From positions 1 through 5,374 of the forward strand of contig JASLDB010000200.1 of NCBI GenBank assembly GCA_030151665.1: 5,374 bases of DNA. The letters run 5' to 3'. Made by a program: the position numbers and the translations under genes. The stretch is from Neisseriaceae bacterium. Its GTDB lineage: Bacteria > Pseudomonadota > Gammaproteobacteria > Burkholderiales > Neisseriaceae. The notes under the pieces were generated by a model that saw nothing but the letters and a program-made list of their open reading frames with translations, was not told the DNA's origin and did not search any database. Numbering within the stretch: position 1 is the first letter of the stretch; each line of letters begins with the position of its first letter. Of the stretch, positions 1 through 5,234 are shown piece by piece.

Positions 1-19
1 AATAAAGGTTTCTTTGTTG

Positions 20-52
20 AAAACAGGCTGTTTTAGCCTGTTTTTTATTTTT
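20..52 (+). terminator. Rho-independent terminator of an off-window upstream gene
   Basis: A perfect 10-bp stem is formed by AAAACAGGCT (20-29) and AGCCTGTTTT (35-44) around a 5-nt loop GTTTT. It is followed by a T-rich tail to about 52. The T tail is strong on the plus strand, so the main client is a plus-strand gene ending left of the window. Read on the minus strand the hairpin is followed by only about four T residues. It could still serve as a weak shared terminator for the permease gene at 130-939, which runs towards it and has no better terminator of its own (a 5-bp TAGTG/CACTA stem at 86-102 is weaker). Confidence 0.85.
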
Positions 53-129
53 AATACAATGCACAAGTTTTGAAAAAATGTTGCCTAGTGTTGGAATCAC
101 TAAAAAGAACCATTAAGGCCAACAAGCTT

Positions 130-939
130 TTAACTGGGTGCAAACAACATAACCAATAGCACAATAGTTAATAAAATGGGATAGGATTTTGCATGTAGGG
201 TATCAGGCAGTTTGTGCATAAATACATTAGCCGTTTTGATGCCTAACCAAGAAAAGATGATAAGCAACAAGGCTCCTTTAAGGTATAAAAAACCAACAAA
301 ACCAGCACCAAAATCAAGGTGGTGATAATAAGCAATCAGAGCATAGGTGATGGTGCTGGTCAGTGCCATTGGAAGGGTTAATGGGTTTGCCATGGCGGCA
401 GCTTGAATCATGCTCACACCACGTCTACGCATTAAAGGAACCGTCATGACGCTGCCACCAACCCCTAAAAAAGCGGCCACAATACCAATAATTATGCCAA
501 GGTAAGTATCATGGTGATTTGTTGTCACGGTGGTATTATTCTGTTGTATGAAGCCGGGCCGAACAAAGCAATCTAAAATGGTGATGATTAAATAGGCGAT
601 AAACAACCAACGAATCCATTGGTTATTTGCCCATGTTGATACCCATGCCCCCAAACCAGCGCCGATAGAAATGGTGCAAAGGAAGGGGTAAATCTGGGGC
701 CAAACAATATTTTTTTTCTGGTGGTGAGTGAAAGTAGACAAAGAAGCTGAAATGATCATGATAAAAGCAGAGCTGGCAACAGCAATTTGCATAGCATGTT
801 CACTTAAATCGGCATGGTTATGGGTATTGAGCAATAAATAAGAATACAGCAGGGGGACTGTAATAAAGCCACCACCAAAACCAAATACCACGGTAGTCAT
901 ACCCGAAATAAAACCAAAAAAACACAGAATAACAATCAT
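130..939 (-). CDS. TauE/SafE (TSUP) family membrane permease
   Basis: Predicted inner-membrane transporter of the TauE/SafE family (also called TSUP or DUF81). Members export or import sulfite, sulfoacetate, taurine-related sulfonates and other small organic anions. The 269 residues are very hydrophobic and give about eight membrane segments (near 1-35, 50-70, 83-102, 108-124, 146-170, 180-204, 211-232 and 252-267). The family's internal duplication is clear: a glycine-rich motif GFGGGFITVPLL at 20-31 recurs as GVGGSVMTVPLM at 159-170. A polar, Asn/Thr/His-rich linker at 133-145 separates the halves. Length is normal for the family. The ATG at 939 has only a weak upstream purine stretch, but no better in-frame start was found and the first helix begins at once. 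The gene is divergent from an AraC-type regulator, which probably controls it. The substrate cannot be read from sequence. Family assignment is confident; a sulfur-compound role is only a family-level guess. Confidence 0.9.
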   Translation of the reverse strand: MIVILCFFGFISGMTTVVFGFGGGFITVPLLYSYLLLNTHNHADLSEHAMQIAVASSAFIMIISASLSTFTHHQKKNIVWPQIYPFLCTISIGAGLGAWVSTWANNQWIRWLFIAYLIITILDCFVRPGFIQQNNTTVTTNHHDTYLGIIIGIVAAFLGVGGSVMTVPLMRRRGVSMIQAAAMANPLTLPMALTSTITYALIAYYHHLDFGAGFVGFLYLKGALLLIIFSWLGIKTANVFMHKLPDTLHAKSYPILLTIVLLVMLFAPS

Positions 940-980
940 GGTGCTGCTTTCATGGCAAAATGAATAAAAAAATGATTATA
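940..980 (-). promoter_or_regulatory. Candidate promoter of the TSUP permease gene
   Basis: On the minus strand a perfect TATAAT lies at 980-975, placing a start of transcription near 968 and giving a leader of about 29 nt before the ATG at 939. At the usual distance upstream there is only a poor -35 (TGTAAA, 1003-998, 17-nt spacer). A perfect TTGACA at 1019-1014 is 33 nt away, too far to pair with this -10. A strong -10 with a poor -35 fits activation by a regulator bound just upstream, plausibly the divergent AraC protein; that is inference. Confidence 0.5.
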
Positions 981-997
981 AAAAAACAACGGTGCTG

Positions 998-1027
998 TTT
1001 ACATTCGTTAAACTGTCAACATACATT
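998..1027 (+). promoter_or_regulatory. Candidate promoter of the AraC-type regulator gene
   Basis: TTTACA (998-1003) and TACATT (1022-1027) are separated by 18 nt on the plus strand, predicting transcription from about 1034, some 22 nt before the chosen ATG at 1056. Both boxes are imperfect, so this is a weak call. It overlaps the region where the divergent permease promoter would have its -35. A shared operator between 981 and 1030 could therefore control both genes. Confidence 0.3.
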
Positions 1028-1055
1028 GAATTTCTGCCAAAAAAGAAAGGGGCCA

Positions 1056-1832
1056 ATGGGCATTCAAAATAAGGAAAATACACCAAGGGATGTGGTTGCC
1101 TTGGCAACCCCTTATGCGGATGGTGCATTTTTAGAGACGCATGTACATGAACGTGCGCAATTTTTATACGCCATTCGTGGCATGATGGAGGTGGATACCA
1201 GTGATGGCAAATGGTTGGTTTTACCATATAGTGGTGTTTGGATTCCCAGTCTCAAGCCCCATTCGGTTAGGATGTTGAATGTTTCTACCCATAGTTTGTA
1301 CATTAAAGCATCTGTGCCATTGCGTCATCAGCACTGCGAAGTATTATCAGTCACACCGTTAATGCATGCCTTATTATTGGAAGCACCAAATATCCCATTG
1401 TTATATGAAATAGGTGGGCGTGATGATATGTTGATGCAATTACTTTTGCATGAGGTGAAACTAGCAACACCGGTGTCCATTCATATTCCTTTGCCGCAAG
1501 ATCCCAAATTATTAGAGCAGTGCCAAAATTTTATCCGCCAACCCAGTATTCATGTTAATGCTGGGGATTGGGCATTGGCCCACCACAAGAGTTTACGAAC
1601 ATTTTCTCGCTTTTTTGTGGGGCAATTGGGCATGACTTTTGGGCAATGGCGCCAACGTGTGTGTTTATTATCAGCATTGTTAGCCATGGAAAAAGGGAAC
1701 AGCATTACACAAATTGCTTTTGATTTGGGTTATGAAAGCAGCAGTGCTTTTTCTGCCATGTTTAAAAAAAATATGCAACATTCACCCAGAACTTTATTCA
1801 AATTGTGGCGCAATGGTGGTGTGAATTTGTAA
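1056..1832 (+). CDS. AraC-family transcriptional regulator, NimR-like, with cupin sensor domain
   Basis: DNA-binding regulator with an N-terminal RmlC-like cupin and a C-terminal AraC/XylS domain. From the ATG at 1056 it is 258 residues, normal for the NimR/YeaM-like group. The cupin (about 16-85) has the His pair of the motif HVHERAQ (residues 29-35) and a later PHSV (68-71). The C-terminal domain (about 172-250) has a first helix-turn-helix ending in the motif LGMTFGQWRQR and a second around ITQIAFDLGYESSSAFSAMF, the typical AraC signature. The open frame reaches back to an ATG at 960. The extra 32 residues are Lys/Cys-rich and unlike the family, and they would cover the divergent promoter region. 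GAAAGGGG (1045-1052) lies just before 1056, so the later start is preferred. E. coli NimR controls a divergent efflux gene; the divergent TSUP permease here suggests an analogous local role. The ligand is unknown. Confidence 0.85.
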   Translation: MGIQNKENTPRDVVALATPYADGAFLETHVHERAQFLYAIRGMMEVDTSDGKWLVLPYSGVWIPSLKPHSVRMLNVSTHSLYIKASVPLRHQHCEVLSVTPLMHALLLEAPNIPLLYEIGGRDDMLMQLLLHEVKLATPVSIHIPLPQDPKLLEQCQNFIRQPSIHVNAGDWALAHHKSLRTFSRFFVGQLGMTFGQWRQRVCLLSALLAMEKGNSITQIAFDLGYESSSAFSAMFKKNMQHSPRTLFKLWRNGGVNL

Positions 1833-1925
1833 GGCTTCACAATGGAAATTGCCATTGCATATAGCAATCATGAATGATGGTATTGGGTGATTGATATCAT
1901 TAAATAATTGACGAAATGATGAAAA

Positions 1926-2819
1926 TTAAGGGTTATTGCAGTAAGTTTGCATAATATCTTCAACCCATTGCAAGAAATCTTGTCGGTATTGCGGTCGGTA
2001 TTTCTTATGGGTAATAACCAATTGAATGGGAATAATGGATGGTTCACTGTCTGCTAAAATCTCAATCAAAGTGCCATTTTTCAAATATTGCTGCACTGCT
2101 ATTTCTGGTATTTGGATAATTCCCAATCCATTTAGGGCACACTGTAAATAACTTTCGGTATCAGACACAATGCAAATGGATTTTAAATTGATTTTTTCTT
2201 CAGCAAAATGAAATAAGGTGTGGTTGTTTTGGGTTGATGTCGCACTGTAACCAATCGCCAAATGTTGTTTTAAGTCCTGTATGTTTAGAGGGATACCATA
2301 TTGTTCTAGGTATTTTGGTGAAGCCACGGTGATTTGTTTTGACTGGGCAATTTGTTTGGCAATGAGATTGTCATCAACATGACCACCGACACGCAAAACA
2401 CAATCCAATTGTTCATCGCGTAAATTGGAAAAGCTGTCTTGGGTGTTAAAACGCACGGTGACGTTGGGGTATTGCTGGTGAAATTGTGCAATATTGGGAA
2501 TAATAATTTCCCTTGCTGCCAATAGTGGCAACCCCATGCTGATATAACCATCTATGGCATAGGATGGACTTTTAAAACGATGCAGTGTTTGGATATTGTC
2601 CAATAATTTTTTGGTATCAATTAAGAAAAGCTGCCCTTCATTGGTGAGGCTTACCTGTCTTGTGGTGCGATGAAAGAGTAGGACTTCGTATTCTTTTTCT
2701 AAAGACTTAATAATATAAGTAATGGTTGATCGTGGCATATCCAGTTGTCTAGCCACTTCAATAAACGAGCCAGTTTGTGCCACCAAACAAAAGATTTTAA
2801 ATTTTTCGATACTGTCCAT
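1926..2819 (-). CDS. LysR-type transcriptional regulator (CrgA-like layout), divergent from SDR operon
   Basis: Typical LysR regulator of 297 residues from the ATG at 2819. The winged helix-turn-helix occupies residues 1-60; the HTH is near 18-37 with PRSTITY as part of the recognition region and FHRTTRQVSLTNEG at 49-62 as the wing. A linker helix follows (about 63-82) and then the periplasmic-binding-protein-like effector domain (about 88-292), with family landmarks LDCVLRVGG at 138-146, ASPKYLEQYG at 166-175 and LNGLGIIQIP at 229-238. The frame also opens at a TTG at 2828 (three extra codons) with GAGG four bases before it. The ATG is preferred because the paralogue at 5235 begins with the same MDSIEK and its equivalent TTG is out of frame. 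The gene is divergent from the SDR-GlcG pair, the usual LysR arrangement, so it probably regulates that operon and itself. The effector is unknown. No strong terminator follows it. Confidence 0.9.
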   Translation of the reverse strand: MDSIEKFKIFCLVAQTGSFIEVARQLDMPRSTITYIIKSLEKEYEVLLFHRTTRQVSLTNEGQLFLIDTKKLLDNIQTLHRFKSPSYAIDGYISMGLPLLAAREIIIPNIAQFHQQYPNVTVRFNTQDSFSNLRDEQLDCVLRVGGHVDDNLIAKQIAQSKQITVASPKYLEQYGIPLNIQDLKQHLAIGYSATSTQNNHTLFHFAEEKINLKSICIVSDTESYLQCALNGLGIIQIPEIAVQQYLKNGTLIEILADSEPSIIPIQLVITHKKYRPQYRQDFLQWVEDIMQTYCNNP

Positions 2820-2820
2820 A

Positions 2821-2870
2821 TTGTTCAAGAATCCTCAACAAAGTGTTCAATTGCATGCACTATGCTAAAT
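2821..2870 (-). promoter_or_regulatory. LysR leader with repeated AACA half-sites, shared with the second LysR gene
   Basis: Read in the gene's direction, these 50 nt directly precede the LysR start. They align without gaps to 5183-5232 before the second LysR gene, with 34 of 50 bases identical. Conserved pieces are ATTTRGCATA (2870-2861), TYGAACAC (2850-2843) and TTGTT-N11-AACAA (2841-2821). Two TYGAACA copies lie 22 nt apart, about two helical turns, and the TTGTT/AACAA pair has the T-N11-A geometry of LysR boxes. A role as an autoregulatory operator is inferred. The GCATAG part may contribute to a weak -10. Confidence 0.45.
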
Positions 2871-2889
2871 GTATATTCATCCAATATAC
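2871..2889. promoter_or_regulatory. Perfect dyad with T-N11-A geometry, candidate LysR operator
   Basis: GTATATT (2871-2877) and AATATAC (2883-2889) form a perfect 7-bp inverted repeat around CATCC. T2874 and A2886 give a centred T-N11-A, the classic LysR box. A second, overlapping dyad pairs ATTCAT (2875-2880) with ATGAAT (2893-2898). The site lies about 50 nt upstream of the LysR start and about 180 nt upstream of the SDR start, within the divergent intergenic region. AT-richness makes short palindromes more likely by chance, so binding is inferred. Confidence 0.45.
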
Positions 2890-3011
2890 TTAATGAATAC
2901 GATTGATGGCAAATTAAGCTAGGTCAATATGGGGTAGTTAAGCTTAGTATTAAACACGTTTCATGGCATTCAAAACCCTTACCGATTGTCATCGACTTAA
3001 TTTAGATTAAT

Positions 3012-3039
3012 TTGTCTATTAATGCGTATGGATTTTAAT
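3012..3039 (+). promoter_or_regulatory. Candidate promoter of the SDR-GlcG operon
   Basis: TTGTCT (3012-3017) and TTTAAT (3034-3039) are spaced by 16 nt and match four and five of six consensus bases. Transcription would begin near 3046, about 20 nt before the ATG at 3067. A GGGAAT (3058-3063) close to the start is the only ribosome-site-like element. An alternative -35, TTGTCA at 2986-2991, has no -10 at a good distance. Confidence 0.4.
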
Positions 3040-3066
3040 TCATTTCACTAGAAAAATGGGAATAGC

Positions 3067-3843
3067 ATGAAAAAGAAAATATTGATTACGGGTGCGAGCT
3101 CTGGTTTTGGTTTGGGTGCAGCGATTGAGTTGGCAAAAAAAGGCCATCAAGTGACTGCAACAGCCGAAACGTGGCCACAAGTTCGCACTTTGCGTGAAGA
3201 GGCAGAAAAAGCAGGTGTTAAACTTGAAGCCATTAAATTGAATTTATTGGATCAGATTGATATTCAACATGCAGCCCAATACGAACCCGATGTATTGGTG
3301 TTAAACGCAGGGGTGATGGAAAGCGGTTCTATGGTTGATATTCCCATGGCGCGTGTGCGTGAGTCATTTGATATCAATGTTTTTGGTCATATTCAATTGG
3401 TACAAAGCATTGTGCCCAAAATGATCGCTAAAAAATCAGGTAAAGTAATCTGGACATCGTCCATGGGTGGCATTTTGGTGATTCCTTTCTTGGGCATTTA
3501 TTGTGCAACCAAACATGCAATTGAAGCCATTGCCGGCTCCATGAAAGCCGAATTGGCGCCTTATGGTATTCAAGTGGCCACCATTAATCCGGGTATTTTT
3601 GGTACAGGATTTAATGATACGGGTGCAGAAAGCCATGTACAGTGGTATGACGAAAATAAAGCCGTGATTCCAATGCCAAGTTTCGCTGAATCATTGGAAA
3701 ATCAACCTGACCCACAAGAAATGATTGATGCCATGGTGGATGTTATCCAGTCAGATAAACATTTATACCGCACCATGCGACCATTGGATACGATTGCCGT
3801 TGCCAAGCAATGGCAAGAAACAGAATGGAATCAAGATGCGTGA
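3067..3843 (+). CDS. Classical short-chain dehydrogenase/reductase (SDR), first gene of operon
   Basis: NAD(P)(H)-dependent oxidoreductase of the classical SDR superfamily, presumably cytosolic, reducing a carbonyl or oxidising an alcohol; the substrate is unknown. The 258 residues carry the full set of motifs. The nucleotide-binding glycine motif is TGASSGFG at 8-15, the beta-4 motif LNAGV is at 79-83, and the catalytic tetrad is probably N104, S132, Y145 and K149 (YCATK). NPGIFGTGF at 174-182 follows the active-site strand. The residues after beta-2 (ATAETWPQV, 31-39) lack the usual Asp of NAD enzymes and the Arg common in NADP enzymes, so cofactor choice is open. The long C-terminal part (about 183-258) has an acidic, Pro-containing substrate-binding region. 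The ATG at 3067 is followed immediately by the first beta strand. The stop overlaps the next gene by 8 nt, and a LysR gene is divergent upstream, suggesting LysR control. Confidence 0.92.
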   Translation: MKKKILITGASSGFGLGAAIELAKKGHQVTATAETWPQVRTLREEAEKAGVKLEAIKLNLLDQIDIQHAAQYEPDVLVLNAGVMESGSMVDIPMARVRESFDINVFGHIQLVQSIVPKMIAKKSGKVIWTSSMGGILVIPFLGIYCATKHAIEAIAGSMKAELAPYGIQVATINPGIFGTGFNDTGAESHVQWYDENKAVIPMPSFAESLENQPDPQEMIDAMVDVIQSDKHLYRTMRPLDTIAVAKQWQETEWNQDA

Positions 3844-4249
3844 TATTGAAATGGATTTTGCACAAGCATTGATTACTCAAGGCCAAAAACTTGCAAAAGA
3901 CATTCATTTAAATGCTGTTTTTGCCGTGTTGGATAAAGGTGCCAATCTGGTGGCTTTTGCTCGAATGGATAATGCATGGTTGGCTTCTAATGAGTTATCC
4001 ATTGCCAAAGCAAGAACAGCGGTCATGTTTCAAGCACCCACAGAAGTTTTAAACACGCCTGTGGAATTGGGCAAACCCATGCTGCATTTTGATCACATTC
4101 ACCACGGTGGATTGGTATTGGTTGGTGGTGGTGTACCTATTGTGAATGATGCTGGTGAACTCATTGGTGGCTTTGGTGTTTCGGGTGGAACGCCTGAGCA
4201 AGATGCAGGTATTGCACACCAAGTATTGAAAACAATATGTCAAAATTGA
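3836..4249 (+). CDS. GlcG/HbpS-type (DUF336, haem-degrading-domain family) protein
   Basis: Small single-domain protein of the family named for GlcG and the haem-binding HbpS (Pfam Haem_degrading, DUF336). Relatives occur in the E. coli glycolate operon and as the C-terminal part of PduO. The biochemical role of most members is unsettled, although some bind haem or cobalamin. The 137 residues match the family length. Typical segments are VLDKGANLVAFARMD at 31-45, AKARTAVMFQAPT at 57-69, GGGVPI at 97-102, and the closing GGFGVSGGTPEQDAGIA at 111-127. A His-rich stretch HFDHIHHGG (84-92) could bind metal or haem, but that is inference. The ATG at 3836 lies inside the last codons of the SDR gene with GGAA (3827-3830) at good distance, implying translational coupling; an ATG at 3851 is a possible alternative. 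No signal peptide is seen, so it should be cytosolic. It ends before a strong terminator. Confidence 0.88.
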   Translation: MRDIEMDFAQALITQGQKLAKDIHLNAVFAVLDKGANLVAFARMDNAWLASNELSIAKARTAVMFQAPTEVLNTPVELGKPMLHFDHIHHGGLVLVGGGVPIVNDAGELIGGFGVSGGTPEQDAGIAHQVLKTICQN

Positions 4250-4296
4250 TATGTCTTATTGAAAATACCGTATTTAAAACCCATGTTTAAACAACC

Positions 4297-4335
4297 AAAA
4301 TCCCGTTTGACCTAAGTGGCAAACGGGATTTTTTT
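4297..4335 (+). terminator. Terminator of the SDR-GlcG operon
   Basis: AAAATCCCGTTTG (4297-4309) pairs perfectly with CAAACGGGATTTT (4320-4332), a 13-bp stem with a 10-nt loop, followed by T residues through 4335. It lies 47 nt after the GlcG-like stop. Read on the minus strand the stem is followed by a short T4 run, so it may also back up termination of the convergent SDR gene at 4377-5132. Confidence 0.9.
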
Positions 4336-4350
4336 ATGGCCTTGTTCTAA

Positions 4351-4379
4351 TAAAGCCCAACGTATTACTGTTGGCTTTA
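4351..4379 (-). terminator. Hairpin overlapping the stop codon of the second SDR gene, candidate terminator
   Basis: TAAAGCCCAAC (4351-4361) pairs with GTTGGCTTTA (4370-4379) as a 10-bp stem with one bulged C and an 8-nt loop. On the minus strand it includes the TAA stop (4379-4377) and is followed by a short, interrupted U-rich stretch. The weak T tail lowers confidence; the stronger hairpin at 4297-4335 lies just beyond and could finish the job. Confidence 0.45.
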
Positions 4380-5132
4380 TTTGGTGGTGTAACCGCCATT
4401 GGCCAAAATGGTTTGTCCAGTAATCCACCAACCCTCTGTTACCAAGAAGCGAACCAATGGTTCAATATCAGCAATATCCGTTAAACCACCCAATGCTGAA
4501 GCACTATTGTGGTAGGCAACGGCATCTTTGTCTTCTTGACCGTAGAAAAATGGTGTGTCCATTGGCCCAGGAGCTACAGCTGTTACGGAAATACCTCGGG
4601 CACCAAATTCTTTGGAAGCTGCTCGAGTAAAGTGTTCAACAGGGGCTTTTAAACCAGCATAAGTTGAATAAAAACCAGTATAAGCGCCCAATAAGCTGGT
4701 CAAAATGGTGCAAATTTTGCCATTGTTATTCAAGTGAGTGCCCGCAGATTGAATAAAAAAGTAAGCAATTTTGGCATTTACATCGCTCATTTGATCGTAT
4801 TCAGTTTCTGTTGTGCCAATGATGGGTTTTTTCAATACTTTGCCCACGGTGTTAATCGCGATGTCCACACCACCAAAGGTTTCTTTTGCCAAGGTGAATA
4901 AGGTTTCAATCTTCTGTATTTGGCTTAAATCAGCTTGGTAAATAATGCCTTTCGCACCCAAGTTTTGTACCTCTTTTAAGGTGGCTTCGGCATCGGCTTG
5001 GCTAGCTGGGCTATTGTAATGAATCACAATATTGGCGCCTTGTTTGGCAAAATTTCTGGCAATTAAGCCACCTAAGTTTTTAGCACCGCCTGCGATAACG
5101 ACGGTTTTATTTTGTAAGCTATGAGTTGTCAT
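4377..5132 (-). CDS. FabG-like short-chain dehydrogenase/reductase with GGAKNLGG cofactor motif
   Basis: Second SDR oxidoreductase, 251 residues from the ATG at 5132, length typical of FabG-like classical SDRs. Strand beta-1 and the cofactor loop read VVIAGGAKNLGG at 11-22: Asn replaces the second glycine of TGxxxGxG, as in a recognised SDR subgroup. The usual NNAG is INTVG at 93-97. Probable catalytic residues are N119, S146, Y158 and K162 (YAGLK). APGPMDTPFF is at 187-196 and the chain ends in the common GG near 246. HYNSPAS at 38-44 after beta-2 lacks an acidic residue and would suit NADP(H), which is inference. The frame extends to 5210, but the 26 extra residues are not family-like and would cover the divergent promoter region and a perfect dyad, so 5132 is chosen. 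It is not a close copy of the SDR at 3067. The divergent LysR gene at 5235 is its likely regulator. Substrate unknown. Confidence 0.9.
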   Translation of the reverse strand: MTTHSLQNKTVVIAGGAKNLGGLIARNFAKQGANIVIHYNSPASQADAEATLKEVQNLGAKGIIYQADLSQIQKIETLFTLAKETFGGVDIAINTVGKVLKKPIIGTTETEYDQMSDVNAKIAYFFIQSAGTHLNNNGKICTILTSLLGAYTGFYSTYAGLKAPVEHFTRAASKEFGARGISVTAVAPGPMDTPFFYGQEDKDAVAYHNSASALGGLTDIADIEPLVRFLVTEGWWITGQTILANGGYTTK

Positions 5133-5174
5133 GTTGATTTTCTGTGTTAATAAAGAGGTTTTTACAGTATCAGT

Positions 5175-5195
5175 TTCTATGGATTTGGCATAGAA
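5175..5195. promoter_or_regulatory. Perfect 7-bp dyad in the SDR-LysR divergent promoter region
   Basis: TTCTATG (5175-5181) and CATAGAA (5189-5195) are a perfect inverted repeat with a 7-nt spacer. The dyad lies between the divergent SDR (start 5132) and LysR (start 5235) genes, 40 nt before the LysR ATG. It does not show the centred T-N11-A pair of the 2871-2889 dyad and the two are not alike in sequence. An operator role is inferred from position and symmetry only. Confidence 0.4.
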
Positions 5196-5232
5196 TGTGA
5201 TTTCGAACACATTGTTAGAAATAGTTGAACAA
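5183..5232 (+). promoter_or_regulatory. LysR leader homologous to that of the first LysR gene
   Basis: This leader ends two bases before the second LysR ATG and aligns without gaps to the leader at 2870-2821 (minus), 34 of 50 bases identical. It keeps ATTTGGCATA (5183-5192), TCGAACAC (5203-5210) and the TTGTT-N11-AACAA dyad (5212-5232), with TYGAACA copies again 22 nt apart. TAGAAT (5191-5196) is a fair -10 but no -35 of quality precedes it. The region probably holds both the promoter and an autoregulatory site; this is inference from conservation. Confidence 0.45.
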
Positions 5233-5234
5233 AC

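Noticed and set aside
975..1019. TTGACA (1019-1014, minus) with TATAAT (980-975) as one strong promoter
   Set aside because: The spacer is 33 nt, far beyond the 16-18 nt allowed, so the two perfect boxes cannot act together.
960..1055. N-terminal extension of the AraC-type regulator from an upstream ATG
   Set aside because: The 32 extra residues are Lys/Cys-rich and not family-like, no ribosome site precedes 960, and the stretch overlaps the divergent promoter region. The ATG at 1056 has GAAAGGGG before it and gives a normal length.
1833..1925. Terminator between the convergent AraC and LysR genes
   Set aside because: Only weak inverted repeats are present (CAATGG/CCATTG at 1840-1857; ATCATT/AATGAT at 1896-1920), and none is followed by a T tract on either strand.
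3436..3636. Minus-strand open frame inside the first SDR gene
   Set aside because: It is the antisense of a well-supported SDR with intact catalytic motifs. Its translation resembles no family I recognise and has no start signals.
4285..4292. GTTTAAAC palindrome as a protein-binding site
   Set aside because: A single 8-bp palindrome in AT-rich sequence just before a terminator is not enough to support a function.
5133..5210. N-terminal extension of the second SDR
   Set aside because: The 26 residues are outside the SDR fold, and the extension would bury a perfect dyad and most of the divergent promoter region. MTTHSLQNKTVVIAGG at 5132 is a normal SDR beginning.
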